DNA of 64,000 bases from Litorivicinus sp. (GTDB lineage Bacteria > Pseudomonadota > Gammaproteobacteria > Pseudomonadales > Litorivicinaceae), in assembly GCA_028339155.1 (NCBI GenBank), contig JAOLBK010000003.1, positions 1-64,000 of the forward strand, read 5' to 3'. The notes beneath the pieces were generated by a model. That model ran no database searches. It worked only from the letters and a program-made list of their open reading frames with translations, and was not told the origin of the DNA. The position numbers were made by a program, and so were the translations under genes. This document shows positions 46,981 to 61,166 of the stretch, piece after piece; positions within the stretch are counted from its first letter, which is position 1, and each line of letters opens with the position of its first letter.

Positions 46981-47931
46981 ATGTTGCGTATCGCTTTCGC
47001 TGGCACGCCCGATTTTGCCGTGCCCACGCTGGAGAGGTTAGTCCAGACGCCCGGGGTTAAAGTTGAAACTGTTTATACCAAGCCGGATCGACCAAGTGGT
47101 AGAGGACGTAAATTGTCGGAAAGTTCGGTAAAGCAATTTGCAAAATCATCTGGTTTACTAATTAGACAACCAAAATCACTCCAAGATCCCGCAGAAGTAG
47201 CGCTATTCCAAAATGATAACTTGGACGCCCTGGTCGTGGTTGCATATGGTCAGATGTTGCGGTCGGCTGTGCTGGACAGTCCAAGGTTAGGGTGTCTAAA
47301 TGTTCATGCTTCGCTGCTTCCACGCTGGCGTGGTGCCGCCCCATTACAGAGAGCCATTCAAGCCGGTGACAATGAGACAGGGATAACTATCATGCAAATG
47401 GACGCTGGGCTCGATACGGGGGCAATACTGGCCACTCAGCTTTTTCCCATCACTGACGAAACAACCACTGCCATCTTGCATGAAGAATTAGCACAAACTG
47501 GTGCCAGCCTTCTAGTCAAAACTCTACTCGAATTAGAACGAGGAGATATTCACGCCAAGATGCAGTCGGATTCTGGAGCAACATATGCACATAAAATTGC
47601 AACTGAAGACGCTGCTATTAACTGGTCACACTCCTCCGAAGTAGTCTTGCGACACATTCATGCATTCAATCCAATGCCTGGGGCATTTTGTTTTACAGGT
47701 GATGTACGAATAAAAATTTTTCGAGTGAAACCATCTCCAATAATATCCTTAGGAACAGGGATAATCTGGAAAACACCAGATGGCAAGATAGCCGTTGGCA
47801 CCAAAAATAGTGTTTTAGAAATTCTAGAATGCCAATTACCCGGAGGACGACGGATAGGGGTTGAGCAAATGTGTGCGTTATCCCACGCTCCCTGGGTCGT
47901 GCCAACACAAATAAATGGATATCCAACTTGA
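46981..47931 (+). CDS. fmt: Methionyl-tRNA formyltransferase
   Basis: Formylates initiator Met-tRNA. 316 aa. FAGTPDFAVPTLERL at the N-terminus, KPDRPSGRGRK, the catalytic NVHASLLPRWRGAAP and ETGITIMQMDAGLDTG. The downstream gene rsmB begins in its stop codon (TTGA). Confidence 0.97.
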   Translation: MLRIAFAGTPDFAVPTLERLVQTPGVKVETVYTKPDRPSGRGRKLSESSVKQFAKSSGLLIRQPKSLQDPAEVALFQNDNLDALVVVAYGQMLRSAVLDSPRLGCLNVHASLLPRWRGAAPLQRAIQAGDNETGITIMQMDAGLDTGAILATQLFPITDETTTAILHEELAQTGASLLVKTLLELERGDIHAKMQSDSGATYAHKIATEDAAINWSHSSEVVLRHIHAFNPMPGAFCFTGDVRIKIFRVKPSPIISLGTGIIWKTPDGKIAVGTKNSVLEILECQLPGGRRIGVEQMCALSHAPWVVPTQINGYPT

Positions 47932-49244
47932 AAAAATCTGTGCGTGCTCATGCGGCTGAAATTATCCATACGCTTCAAAACAACCAATCTAATCTTGATG
48001 CCCTACTTAAAAAACATTCGAAGTGTCTTCAAGAACCAGAAAAACGATATTTACAGTCTCTATGCTATGGCGTCTGCCGAGAATGGTTCCATTTAGAAGC
48101 CATTGAAAAAGGATTGCTAGAAAAGCCGCTAAAAGCACGAGATCAAATATTAAGTGCAATAATTCGATGCGGAATCTACGAACTGGGCTGGATGGGGACC
48201 AAAGAACATGCAGTGGTCAATGAATCTGTAGACGTTGCTGCAGCTGAGGGACGACCCTGGGCTCGTGGTTTGATTAATGCAATTTTGAGGCACTTTCTTC
48301 GAAACAAATCAGAACTCAAAATGGAACGGCTCAACGAAGAGGCGCTTTGGAATCATCCACATTGGCTAATAGAAAATATTAAAGTCAGCTGGCCAAAATA
48401 TTGGGAATCTATTCTTGTCGAAAACAATGTTCACCCACCAATGTGGTTACGTGTTAACCGAAAAAAAATTCAACGCGATGCATACCTTGAACGTCTCCTG
48501 AACGCAAATATTAAAGCGACTAAAGGTAGCGCTCCCGATTCCATACGACTGACGGAGCCTTCGCCTGTAAATTGCTTGCCTGGATTTGATGACGGTCTTC
48601 TCAGCGTACAAGATGAATCTAGTCAGTGGGCCTCGATCGCACTGAACCCACTCTCCAAAGAACGGGTTCTCGATGCCTGCGCGGCGCCTGGCGGAAAAAC
48701 CTGTCATATTCTTGAGATGGCGAACTGCGATCTCACAGCATTGGATATTAGCGAACAGAGACTCGCGCGCGTCGCAGAAAACTGCCTTCGTCTCGGGCTC
48801 CGTGCCACACTTAAAGCAGCTGATATATCTCAACTATCTAGGTGGTGGGATAAAGCACACTACGATGCGGTATTAGTCGACTTGCCTTGTTCAGCGACCG
48901 GCGTTATTCGTCGACATCCAGATATTCGGATCATGAGATCGGAGCAATCGCTTCGATCTTTAGCCGAAATTCAATCTGCAATTTTAGATGCTAGCTGGAA
49001 AACAGTTTGTGTAGGTGGCCGAATGTTGGTCACAACCTGTTCAATTTTATCGCAAGAGAATGATAAGCAAATCTATAAATTCACCCAACGTCATTCTGAT
49101 GTGACAATTATAAAATTAAGTGGGATCCCAGGGATTGTCACAAATCATGGAATCCAGCAATTACCAAACCATGAAGGAGGGGATGGTTTCTATTATGCAC
49201 TTCTGGTTAAATCACAGTCCCCAAATGAAAGGGTATCGGCGTGA
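47928..49244 (+). CDS. rsmB: 16S rRNA (cytosine-967-C5) methyltransferase RsmB
   Basis: Methylates C967 of 16S rRNA. 438 aa: an N-terminal NusB-like RNA-binding domain and a C-terminal SAM-dependent domain with [14 protein letters not shown] (SAM loop), [17 protein letters not shown] (motif IV Pro-Cys) and VTTCSI (catalytic cysteine). I chose TTG 47928, which overlaps the fmt stop as TTGA; the frame opens upstream inside fmt but that part is not family-like. Confidence 0.93.
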   Translation: MKKSVRAHAAEIIHTLQNNQSNLDALLKKHSKCLQEPEKRYLQSLCYGVCREWFHLEAIEKGLLEKPLKARDQILSAIIRCGIYELGWMGTKEHAVVNESVDVAAAEGRPWARGLINAILRHFLRNKSELKMERLNEEALWNHPHWLIENIKVSWPKYWESILVENNVHPPMWLRVNRKKIQRDAYLERLLNANIKATKGSAPDSIRLTEPSPVNCLPGFDDGLLSVQDESSQWASIALNPLSKERVLDACAAPGGKTCHILEMANCDLTALDISEQRLARVAENCLRLGLRATLKAADISQLSRWWDKAHYDAVLVDLPCSATGVIRRHPDIRIMRSEQSLRSLAEIQSAILDASWKTVCVGGRMLVTTCSILSQENDKQIYKFTQRHSDVTIIKLSGIPGIVTNHGIQQLPNHEGGDGFYYALLVKSQSPNERVSA

Positions 49245-50632
49245 AAATCATCATTTTAGGTGCAGGACAGGTCGGAGCAACACTCGCAGAAAATCTGGCG
49301 TCCGAAGCTAACGATATAACTATCGTAGACATCGATCGCCATCGACTGCGTGCACTGCAAGACCGTTTAGACTTGCGGACTATCCACGGAAATGGCTCCT
49401 ATCCTGAAATCTTACATCAGGCAGGTGGAATAGATGCTGACATGTTGATTGCCGTTACCAATTCCGACGAAATCAACATGGTTGCTTGTCAAATTTCAAA
49501 TGCCCTCTTTCGCACACCAACAAAGATTGCCCGCGTCCGCTCTGCTGCTTATGACACCACAGAAGATTTAAAAAATAACCCGCTTTTTGGTGGAAAGTCT
49601 GCTTTTAATATCGACCAAATTATCCGTCCAGAGCAACTTGTAACTGAGGCTATTTTCCGTTTAATTCAACAGCCAGGAGCACTCCAGGTAATGGATTTTG
49701 CTGGGGGATTGGTTCAACTTGTTGCAGTTAAAGCCTATCCGGATGGCGCATTAGTAGGTAGAGAATTAAAAGATCTGCGACAAGATTTACCTAATGTAGA
49801 TACTCGTGTTGCCGCTATTTTTCGGCGGGACAGGCCCATTATCCCGCGTGGAGATACAGTCATAGAGGCCGATGATGAAGTGTTTTTTCTTGCAGCGAGA
49901 AAAGATATTCGCTCGGTAGTGCCAGAATTACAGAAAGTCGAAAAAACATATCGACGCATTCTAATAGCGGGGGGAGGCAATATAGGGGCAAGACTTGCTA
50001 AATCCATTGAAAATCAATACCGAGTCAAACTAATTGAGCGTAACCAAATACGCTGTAAAGAATTATCAGAGATATTAGACCGGACAGTTGTATTGCAAGG
50101 CGATGCATCAAATCAGGATTTACTTATCGAAGCACGAATTGAAGATGTTGACGTATTTTGTGCCGTAACAAATAGCGACGAGGCCAACATCATGTCGTCA
50201 ATGTTGGCTAAACGCTTAGGTGCGCGGAAAGTAATGACGCTGATAAACAATGCCGCCTACGTAGATTTAGTGCAGGGTGGCTTGGTCGATATTGCAATCA
50301 GCCCAGAGCAGGCGACGATTGGCTCGATGTTACAATTAGTACGACGTGGATCCATTCATGCGGCACACTCACTAAGACGCGGCGCTGCCGAAGCCATAGA
50401 GGCAGTAGCTCACGGTGATGCACGATCAAGTCGAGTAGTCGGGCGGGATATTTGTGACGTTGATTTACCGGCGGGAGCAACGATTGGTGCCATTGTAAGA
50501 GGAAGTGAAGTGCTAATCGCCCACGACCACATAAAAATAGAGCATGAAGATCACGTAATTCTTTTTTTAACCGACAAACGAAAAATTGGCGAAATAGAGC
50601 GGCTCTTTTCTGTTGCCCCAACGTTCTTATAA
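49241..50632 (+). CDS. trkA: Trk system potassium uptake protein TrkA
   Basis: Cytoplasmic, nucleotide-binding regulatory subunit of the Trk potassium channel. 463 aa with two RCK units: [17 protein letters not shown] at the N-terminus and [18 protein letters not shown] at about residue 243, each ending a Rossmann NAD-binding half, followed by TrkA-C domains. GTG start overlaps the rsmB stop as GTGA; trkH follows two bases downstream. Confidence 0.96.
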   Translation: MKIIILGAGQVGATLAENLASEANDITIVDIDRHRLRALQDRLDLRTIHGNGSYPEILHQAGGIDADMLIAVTNSDEINMVACQISNALFRTPTKIARVRSAAYDTTEDLKNNPLFGGKSAFNIDQIIRPEQLVTEAIFRLIQQPGALQVMDFAGGLVQLVAVKAYPDGALVGRELKDLRQDLPNVDTRVAAIFRRDRPIIPRGDTVIEADDEVFFLAARKDIRSVVPELQKVEKTYRRILIAGGGNIGARLAKSIENQYRVKLIERNQIRCKELSEILDRTVVLQGDASNQDLLIEARIEDVDVFCAVTNSDEANIMSSMLAKRLGARKVMTLINNAAYVDLVQGGLVDIAISPEQATIGSMLQLVRRGSIHAAHSLRRGAAEAIEAVAHGDARSSRVVGRDICDVDLPAGATIGAIVRGSEVLIAHDHIKIEHEDHVILFLTDKRKIGEIERLFSVAPTFL

Positions 50633-50634
50633 TT

Positions 50635-52083
50635 ATGCACTTATCGACAACACTTCGGATTCTCGGTTTATTGCTAATGGTATTTAGCCTAACGATGATT
50701 CCTCCAGTCATTGTCAGTCTGATATACGACGACCTGCAGGTTTCCCTATTTCTAACGGCGCTTTTAATCATTTTTAGTGTAGGTCTTTCAAGCTGGCTAC
50801 CCACGCGCAAGAAAAAGGCAGCCCTAAGAATTCGAGACGGGTTTGTTATAACAGTACTTTTTTGGCTTGTACTGGGTGGAGCAGGGAGCATCCCACTAGC
50901 CTTGTCCGATCAACTCAACTTATCTATAACTGACTCAATCTTTGAGTCGATAAGCGGATTAACGACCACAGGTGCGACAATCATTGTTGGTCTAGATAAT
51001 CTGCCCAAATCGATTTTATTTTACCGGCAGCAACTTCAGTGGCTCGGTGGAATGGGTATCGTAGTTCTAGCGGTTGCCATCCTGCCAATGCTTGGTATCG
51101 GCGGAATGCAGTTGTATCGAGCCGAGACCCCTGGCCCAATCAAAGACGCAAAGTTATCCCCAAGAATAGCCGAAACAGCAAAAGCCCTTTGGTTAATTTA
51201 TCTTTCACTAACCTTGGCATGTGCTCTAGCATACTGGGCGGCTGGAATGGATCCATTCGACGCAATTTGTCATTCGTTCTCAACGATCGCCATTGGCGGT
51301 TTTTCAACATACGACTTATCCATAGGCCATTTCGACAGCTTAAAGATCGAAATTGTGGCAATAGTCTTCATGATTATTGCCGGAATGAATTTTTCGCTTC
51401 ATTTCGTGACTTGGCACAATCGGACCGCTCGACACTACGCTCAAGATCCTGAATGGAAAACGTATCTTGTATTCTTATTTGTTCTCTCAATTCTAGTATC
51501 GCTCGTGTTGATTCATCACGAAATATACGATATTGACGGCGCGTTCAGACGTGGAATTTTTGGAGTAGTTTCGGTGGCCACGACCACTGGGTTTTCAACT
51601 GCAGATTATGGACTATGGCCAACATTTGTACCATTTCTACTCCTTATGAGCGCATTTATAGGTGCTTGTGCTGGGTCAACTGGCGGTGGCATCAAGATTA
51701 TTAGATTATTGCTTCTGTTTAAACAGGGTTCGCGAGAAATTAAACGACTAATTCATCCGAACGCAGTGATCCCAATCAAGCTTGGTAACAAGCCGGTCGG
51801 ATCTCGAGTCATTGATGCTGTTTGGGGGTTTCTGGCTGCGTACGTACTTATTTTTTCAATATTGATGCTGATCTGTATGGCGTTAGGAGAGGATCCAATA
51901 ACGGCATACTCTGCTGTTGGAGCAAGCTTGAACAATTTAGGCCCTGGACTTGGCGACGCCACATTGAATTATGCTTCCCTCGCTGACGGCAGCAAATACG
52001 TTCTTGCTTTCGCTATGTTGCTGGGCCGGCTCGAATTATTTACATTGCTGGTAGTCCTATCTCCAGCATTCTGGGAACGTTAG
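50635..52083 (+). CDS. trkH: Trk system potassium uptake protein TrkH
   Basis: Potassium-translocating membrane subunit. 482 aa with about ten hydrophobic spans and four pore loops: GLTTTGATI near residue 108, TIAIGGFSTYD, TTTGFSTADYG and ASLNNLGPGLGD. The selectivity-filter glycine is present in each. It forms a complete uptake system with trkA directly upstream. Its TAG shares four bases with the stop of the convergent acyltransferase gene. Confidence 0.96.
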   Translation: MHLSTTLRILGLLLMVFSLTMIPPVIVSLIYDDLQVSLFLTALLIIFSVGLSSWLPTRKKKAALRIRDGFVITVLFWLVLGGAGSIPLALSDQLNLSITDSIFESISGLTTTGATIIVGLDNLPKSILFYRQQLQWLGGMGIVVLAVAILPMLGIGGMQLYRAETPGPIKDAKLSPRIAETAKALWLIYLSLTLACALAYWAAGMDPFDAICHSFSTIAIGGFSTYDLSIGHFDSLKIEIVAIVFMIIAGMNFSLHFVTWHNRTARHYAQDPEWKTYLVFLFVLSILVSLVLIHHEIYDIDGAFRRGIFGVVSVATTTGFSTADYGLWPTFVPFLLLMSAFIGACAGSTGGGIKIIRLLLLFKQGSREIKRLIHPNAVIPIKLGNKPVGSRVIDAVWGFLAAYVLIFSILMLICMALGEDPITAYSAVGASLNNLGPGLGDATLNYASLADGSKYVLAFAMLLGRLELFTLLVVLSPAFWER

Positions 52084-52940
52084 TCATATCGTAGAGTGTC
52101 GTCTGGAGCCCGACGAAATCGGGAATATTCCCACTGGTATTGCTCCGGGTACGCCCGAACTAAACCCTCAATTTCTAAGTTCATCTGCTGTAGCCATTGT
52201 CTTTGGTCCTGCACCGTTTGCAAATCTAACTCCTTCAAACCTGCTGTATAGTGAGAGCCCGAGCGTACCGCGTAACCCAAGAAAATACGTGCTCCGCTTG
52301 CCTGAGCAAGTCGATATGGCAAGGTTGCCGTAAGGGTTTCTATACCGAAAAAAGGGACAAATTCACCCTTTCCCTTGGACGGGGTTTGATCGGGTAATAT
52401 GATTACTGTCTCTCCCTGCCGCAAACCTTTTAGGAGTGCTTTCACGCCGATATGCGACGCGACAACGAGGCTATTACCACCCCGCTCACGAGCACCACGA
52501 ACGATATCGGAAAGAACGTTCAGTCGCAAAGGGCGAAACATTGCGGTGTAGCTGCGGTAACCTGATAGCCAGATGCCAAATAACTCCCAATTTCCAAGGT
52601 GTGGCAACAGGATCAAAGTGGGACCATTTTCGCAAGCAAGCATAAAATCGGACAGCCCATCCGAAGTCTTAACCCACTTACGAACGACCTGTTCCGACTG
52701 TATCCAGGTTGCTAGAAGATCAAAAAATTTCTCAGCTAAATCTCGCAGTGAAGCTCTTAATAAATTTCGCCGCGTAGAGCTTTGCATATAAGGAAAGGCA
52801 AGCCGAAGATTTTCGCCAGTAATCCGTTTTGATTTTGTCGGCAACCATTGGAGCCAAAAACTAGAGAGGAAACCAAGAACACGACGCAAAGCAACGGGTG
52901 ATTTTCCTAAAGCCTCAACAAACCTCTGAATCAATTGCAC
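52080..52940 (-). CDS. lpxL: Lipid A lauroyl/myristoyl acyltransferase (LpxL/HtrB-like)
   Basis: Inner-membrane acyltransferase that likely adds a secondary acyl chain to Kdo2-lipid A. 286 aa, the LPLAT fold. The catalytic HX4E motif is HLGNWE near residue 115 and the phosphate-binding region reads ILPDQTPSKGKG. The arrangement of this gene near glyQ is one I recall from Pseudomonas. Start is GTG 52940; whether it acts as LpxL or LpxM cannot be told. Confidence 0.88.
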   Translation of the reverse strand: MQLIQRFVEALGKSPVALRRVLGFLSSFWLQWLPTKSKRITGENLRLAFPYMQSSTRRNLLRASLRDLAEKFFDLLATWIQSEQVVRKWVKTSDGLSDFMLACENGPTLILLPHLGNWELFGIWLSGYRSYTAMFRPLRLNVLSDIVRGARERGGNSLVVASHIGVKALLKGLRQGETVIILPDQTPSKGKGEFVPFFGIETLTATLPYRLAQASGARIFLGYAVRSGSHYTAGLKELDLQTVQDQRQWLQQMNLEIEGLVRAYPEQYQWEYSRFRRAPDDTLRYD

Positions 52941-52990
52941 AATTGGGATACCTGTTAGCTATACTATTGTCCTCTCACTAGACCAATGGA

Positions 52991-53938
52991 ATGACTATGC
53001 CTATAGGCAAACCAGATGTATCAACATTTCAAGGACTCATACTTGCGCTGCAGCATTATTGGGCAGAGCAGGGTTGCGTTATCTTACAGCCCTATGACAT
53101 AGAAGTGGGAGCCGGAACATTCCATCCGGCCACTTTTCTAAGAGCTATTGGTCCCGAGCGTTGGAATGCGGCTTACGTGCAACCTTCGCGAAGGCCAAAA
53201 GATGGCCGATACGGCGAAAATCCTAATCGCGGTCAACACTACTATCAATTTCAAGTCGTAATGAAGCCAAATCCGAAAAATTTAGTAGATCTGTATTTCG
53301 GCTCACTAGAGAATCTCGGAATTGATCCCCTGATTCATGATCTAAGACTAGTCGAGGATAACTGGGAATCACCAACACTTGGGGCCTGGGGTCTTGGGTG
53401 GGAGGTTTGGCTTAACGGTATGGAAGTAACTCAATTTACCTATTTTCAACAAATAGGAGGGCTCGAATGTTTTCCAGTTACTGGAGAATTAACATATGGG
53501 CTAGAACGGATTGCGATGTACTTACAAAATGTTGACTCGATGTACGATCTCGTTTGGACCCGTATTAACGAAGAAGTAGTGACCTATGGCGATGTGTTTT
53601 CTCAAAATGAACAGGAAATGAGTGCTTACAATTTTGAACACGCTAATGTTGATTGGTTATTTCAATCATTTACGGAAGCAGAAAACGCCTGTGAGGCACT
53701 CTTAGCTGAACACTTGCCTCTCCCCGCATATGAGCAAGTATTGAAAGCCAGTCACACCTTTAACCTCTTAGATGCCCGACATGCGATTAGCGTTACAGAA
53801 AGGCAGCGTTTCATTCTTAAAGTTAGAAACCTGTCAAGACAGGTAGCCAAGAAATATTTTGAAGTCCGGAAATCTAAGGGCTTTCCTCTAGCAGATCCGA
53901 TATTGCGAGACGCAATTCTTCAAGAGGGCAGAAAGTGA
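52991..53938 (+). CDS. glyQ: Glycyl-tRNA synthetase alpha subunit
   Basis: Catalytic subunit of the bacterial alpha2-beta2 enzyme. 315 aa. [39 protein letters not shown] and [17 protein letters not shown] near the N-terminus form the class II active site. The ATG at 52991 has only a weak AATGGA site; an in-frame ATG follows two codons later. The glyS start overlaps its stop as GTGA. Confidence 0.98.
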   Translation: MTMPIGKPDVSTFQGLILALQHYWAEQGCVILQPYDIEVGAGTFHPATFLRAIGPERWNAAYVQPSRRPKDGRYGENPNRGQHYYQFQVVMKPNPKNLVDLYFGSLENLGIDPLIHDLRLVEDNWESPTLGAWGLGWEVWLNGMEVTQFTYFQQIGGLECFPVTGELTYGLERIAMYLQNVDSMYDLVWTRINEEVVTYGDVFSQNEQEMSAYNFEHANVDWLFQSFTEAENACEALLAEHLPLPAYEQVLKASHTFNLLDARHAISVTERQRFILKVRNLSRQVAKKYFEVRKSKGFPLADPILRDAILQEGRK

Positions 53939-55995
53939 ATCAGATGTCATATCTGTTTGAATTGGGTTGCGAGGAACTCCCATCTAGCGGACTTCCAGAA
54001 ATGGCGGCCCAACTAAAAGTTAATTTAGATCAAGAGCTTAAAAAGGCACGTCTAGGTTTCGATAGTATCGAGATCATTGCTGGACCTCGGCGTCTTGGAG
54101 CGAAAATTAATGGACTTGCGGCATTTTCGAGTGCAGTGGCGATCGAAAAACGTGGGCCGGCTGTAGTAGCAGCTTACCAAGAAGGTGAGCCAACTAAAGC
54201 ACTTCAGGGATTTTGTAAGGGCCTAGGTATCGACGTCGATGATGTCGCCACGATTGAAACAGAAAAGGGTCACTGGGTAGTTTACTACGGCCAAGAGGCC
54301 GGCGAGCCAGTGAGCCACTTGTTGACAGGTATCGTAGTTCGATCTGTAAAAGCTATACCGTTATCTAAACCTATGCGGTGGGGGACTAGTCTTGACGTTT
54401 TTCCGAGGCCCGTGCGCTGGATTCTGAGTCTTCTCGAAAACAAGGTAATGCCCTTAAGTCTATTTAATCTCAGCGCCGATCGTCTGACTTATGGTCATAG
54501 ATTTCATGCCCCAGAAGCAATTCTCTTGGAAGATCCCAATCATTATTTTGAGCAACTCCGAAAGGCCTTTGTAGAGCCATCATTTGAACGACGGAAAGCG
54601 ATTATTTGGGAGCAAATCCAGGCAAAATCGTCTGCGCTTGGCGTAAAAGTCGACCAAGATGATGCGCTTCTAAACGAGATAAATTGTTTAGTGGAGTGGC
54701 CAGACGCACTATCCGGAATATTCGACCAGAGATTCTTGGAGGTTCCCGAAGTGGCAATAATTGCGGCGATGCGTGGACACCAAAAGTATTTTCATACTCG
54801 AAATAACGATGGCGCACTTTCGAATCACTTTATTACTGTCTGCAACATCAAAAGCAAAGATCCCGAAAAAGTAATCATGGGCAATCAAAGGGTAATCAAC
54901 GCTCGCCTTGCAGATGCTAAATTCTTTTTTGAGTCTGATATAAAACACACTCTTGCTTCCCGTCTTAACCAGTTAAATAATATTATATTCCATCCTAAAC
55001 TGGGGTCATTAGGCGAAAAAACCACGAGGCTCCAGGCACTTATGGAGGCCTGGGCTGGAGCCTTTGCCGTGGACCGAGACAACGCAATCCGGCTAGCCAT
55101 GCTTTCGCGCTGTGACCTTGTCGCGGACATGGTGCTCGAATTCGATGAACTACAGGGCGAGATGGGTTCGATATACGCGGCCCTAGATGATGAACCAGAC
55201 AGTGTTAGTGAAGCTATAAGATGTCTTTATCAGCCTGCAGGAGCCACTGATCACTTGCCCCAATCCAGTTTGGGGACTCTGCTTGCGATGGCTGAAAGAG
55301 CAGATACTTTAGCAGGACTTTTTGGGATCAATCAGCCTCCGAACGGTAGCAAGGATCCCTTTGCGCTTAGAAGAGCGGCAATTGGGCTCATTCGGCTCAA
55401 TAATCACCCATCAGCAGGAATTGACTTAAAACCATTTTTAAACAAGGCTCTCAGATTACAACCTGTCGAGTTTAAAGAAGAGACGCTTGAGCAAATTATT
55501 AACTTTATTCAAGACCGAGAGAAAGTCCGATTAATAGATATAGGGTTACGTCATGACGCGGTCATAGCTGCACAAGGAACTGCTGGGCTCTGGACATCTC
55601 AGACCGAAGGGAAAGCCGTAGCGCTGAATTCATTTTTTAGCAACCCAATTGCTCACGAATTGATTTTATCTAATAAACGCGTGGCTAATGTTCTAGAAAA
55701 AGAAGGGCTAACCACTACTAGTATTGATGAGCAGAGCCTTATACACCCTGCGGAAATTTATCTGTATGCAGAGTTGATTAAAAAACAACCACTAGTAATT
55801 GAAGCCGTTTCGGGTGAAACATTTGAGTCGGCTCTGAATATTTTAGCTCAGTTAAAAGAACCAATAGACTTATTTTTTAATGAGGTGATGGTAAACGCCG
55901 AAGACCAAAAAATCAGAGAAAATCGGCATGCCCTTCTGCACTCAGTTCGAGATATATTCCTCTTAGTTGGGGACCTCAGCAGAATCCAAGGTTGA
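53935..55995 (+). CDS. glyS: Glycyl-tRNA synthetase beta subunit
   Basis: tRNA-recognising subunit, 686 aa. N-terminus [18 protein letters not shown]; middle [13 protein letters not shown] and [14 protein letters not shown]-terminal anticodon-binding part ending in [23 protein letters not shown]. Start taken as GTG 53935; an ATG lies three codons in. gmhB begins inside its stop codon. Confidence 0.98.
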   Translation: MNQMSYLFELGCEELPSSGLPEMAAQLKVNLDQELKKARLGFDSIEIIAGPRRLGAKINGLAAFSSAVAIEKRGPAVVAAYQEGEPTKALQGFCKGLGIDVDDVATIETEKGHWVVYYGQEAGEPVSHLLTGIVVRSVKAIPLSKPMRWGTSLDVFPRPVRWILSLLENKVMPLSLFNLSADRLTYGHRFHAPEAILLEDPNHYFEQLRKAFVEPSFERRKAIIWEQIQAKSSALGVKVDQDDALLNEINCLVEWPDALSGIFDQRFLEVPEVAIIAAMRGHQKYFHTRNNDGALSNHFITVCNIKSKDPEKVIMGNQRVINARLADAKFFFESDIKHTLASRLNQLNNIIFHPKLGSLGEKTTRLQALMEAWAGAFAVDRDNAIRLAMLSRCDLVADMVLEFDELQGEMGSIYAALDDEPDSVSEAIRCLYQPAGATDHLPQSSLGTLLAMAERADTLAGLFGINQPPNGSKDPFALRRAAIGLIRLNNHPSAGIDLKPFLNKALRLQPVEFKEETLEQIINFIQDREKVRLIDIGLRHDAVIAAQGTAGLWTSQTEGKAVALNSFFSNPIAHELILSNKRVANVLEKEGLTTTSIDEQSLIHPAEIYLYAELIKKQPLVIEAVSGETFESALNILAQLKEPIDLFFNEVMVNAEDQKIRENRHALLHSVRDIFLLVGDLSRIQG

Positions 55996-56537
55996 ATACA
56001 AAAACGATAATCCTAGACCGCGACGGAGTCATTAATCATGATTCGGAGCACTACATTAAATCGCCCGCTGAGTGGCTAGAAATCACCGGCTCGGCCCGAG
56101 CGATAGCAAAGCTAACCAAGGCCGGTTATCAGATTGCAATTGCCACAAATCAAAGTGGCTTGGCTCGGGGGTTATTTACACTAGAAACACTCGAAGCAAT
56201 CCACTATAAACTCCGCGAAGCCGTAATTTACGCTGGAGGCGAGATAGAACTAATCACATTTTGTCCCCATCATCCGCAAGACCACTGCGGATGTAGAAAG
56301 CCACACACTGGCTTACTGCAAATTATCCAAAAAAAACTAGGATTGAATCCAGATACATCATGGATGGTTGGAGATACAGCAACTGACATTCTCGCGGCTC
56401 AAAGAATGGGAATTCGAGGAGCACTTGTTACAACCGGCAAAGGCTTGCAAACACTAGATTCTAATTTGGTTTCACGTGAAACAACCCCAGTATTCGCTTC
56501 TTTAGAAGCCTTCTCTGACTGGCTCGTAGAGCCATAA
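55992..56537 (+). CDS. gmhB: D-glycero-D-manno-heptose-1,7-bisphosphate 7-phosphatase
   Basis: Removes the 7-phosphate in ADP-heptose synthesis, between the two hldE reactions. 181 aa HAD-type phosphatase: LDRDGVINHD (DxD nucleophile), IATNQSGLARGLF, the zinc loop CPHHPQDHCGCRKPHTGLL with a Cys-His-Cys-Cys pattern, and MVGDTATDILAAQ. Starts with TTG in a TTGA overlap with glyS. The 3' part contains a parS-like site (56468-56483). Not transcribed with gmhA or hldE. Confidence 0.93.
   Translation: MNTKTIILDRDGVINHDSEHYIKSPAEWLEITGSARAIAKLTKAGYQIAIATNQSGLARGLFTLETLEAIHYKLREAVIYAGGEIELITFCPHHPQDHCGCRKPHTGLLQIIQKKLGLNPDTSWMVGDTATDILAAQRMGIRGALVTTGKGLQTLDSNLVSRETTPVFASLEAFSDWLVEP
56468..56483. other. 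parS-like centromere site (15 of 16 bases)
   Basis: GGTTTCACGTGAAACA matches the parS consensus TGTTTCACGTGAAACA except for the first base. It lies in the coding part of gmhB, translated as part of VSRET. ParB would bind here. parA/parB are not in the window; near oriC they are usually just beyond the yidC side. Confidence 0.8.
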
Positions 56538-56538
56538 A

Positions 56539-60047
<3,509 letters not shown>

Positions 60048-60050
60048 ACG

Positions 60051-61157
60051 CTATAAACGCATTGGCATAACAACATAACGACCAGCGTCATCCCCAATGC
60101 CCTGAATTAAGGCACTCCTATTGCTGTCTCCAAAGCGCACTTCTACAATTTCAGATTCAATAGTCGCTAAAACGTCAATCAAGTAACTCACATTAAACCC
60201 TATCTCAAACCCGTCCTTACCCACAAACTCTACTTCGAGCCCTTCTTGGGCTTCCTCCTGCTCCGCGTTATTTGCAACTACCTCAAGTTGACCCTGAGTT
60301 AGCCTGAGCCTTACACCTCTGTACTGTTCACTAGACAGGATCGACGCTCTAACCATAACCTCCCGAAGTCGCCTTCTATCTGCTCGAATAACATGATCGC
60401 CCCCCTGCGGCAAAACACGCTCGTAGTCTGGAAACCGACCATCTATCAGCACGCTCGTAAACACGAATCCTTGAGAAGTCACTCTAAAATGCGAATCGGA
60501 GAACGACAATTCCACAGAATCATCCGCACCGCCGAGCAATCGCACCAGCTCTAAAACCGCCTTCCTCGGCACAATCAGTGCCACCGGCTCCACCGCGCCA
60601 CTATCTAACGCTACTTGATACAGACTCAAACGGTGTCCATCGGTTGCAACAGTCCTAAACACGCCACCGCCAATAGAAAATAACATCCCGTTTAAATAGT
60701 ACCGAACATCCTGTTGAGCCATAGCAAACTGTGTTTTCGCAATAGAATCATGAAGCGGCGTTTTTGCCACTACAACTGTGGTCATTTCCCCTCTAATCTC
60801 AAGTCTAGGGTATTCTTCCGCACCCAACGTACCAAGCTTAAATCGAGAGCGGCCGGACGACAAAAGCATCTGAGAACCGTCGACCTTAAACTGCACTATT
60901 GCGCCTTCAGGTAACGCCTTTGCGATATCAACTAGTTTCTTAGCTGGCACCGTCACGGCACCGCCCGACCCGACCTCCAGAAGCTCCATCTTCGTAGATA
61001 TTTCCGTATCTAAATCTGTGCCCGTCAGCACTGCTCCCATGGCATCAATTTCAATCAAAATATTGACGAGAATCGCCATCGTCTGCTTTCGCTCTACTAC
61101 TGACGCGGCTACCTGCGCTTTCTCGAGTAACTGCTCGCGCGAAACAGAAAATTCCAT
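60051..61157 (-). CDS. dnaN: DNA polymerase III sliding clamp (beta)
   Basis: Ring-shaped clamp that tethers replicative polymerase. 368 aa, the usual length, with three repeats of the clamp fold. N-terminus MEFSVSREQLLEKAQVAASVVERKQ, then TDLDTEIST, TDGHRLSLYQ, and the C-terminal RYVVMPMRL that contributes to the hydrophobic binding pocket. It begins 9 nt after dnaA, so there is no room for an origin between the two. Confidence 0.98.
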   Translation of the reverse strand: MEFSVSREQLLEKAQVAASVVERKQTMAILVNILIEIDAMGAVLTGTDLDTEISTKMELLEVGSGGAVTVPAKKLVDIAKALPEGAIVQFKVDGSQMLLSSGRSRFKLGTLGAEEYPRLEIRGEMTTVVVAKTPLHDSIAKTQFAMAQQDVRYYLNGMLFSIGGGVFRTVATDGHRLSLYQVALDSGAVEPVALIVPRKAVLELVRLLGGADDSVELSFSDSHFRVTSQGFVFTSVLIDGRFPDYERVLPQGGDHVIRADRRRLREVMVRASILSSEQYRGVRLRLTQGQLEVVANNAEQEEAQEGLEVEFVGKDGFEIGFNVSYLIDVLATIESEIVEVRFGDSNRSALIQGIGDDAGRYVVMPMRL

Positions 61158-61166
61158 AATGAATCC

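Noticed and set aside
61158-61166. Second origin between dnaA and dnaN
   Set aside because: Only 9 bp separate the genes.
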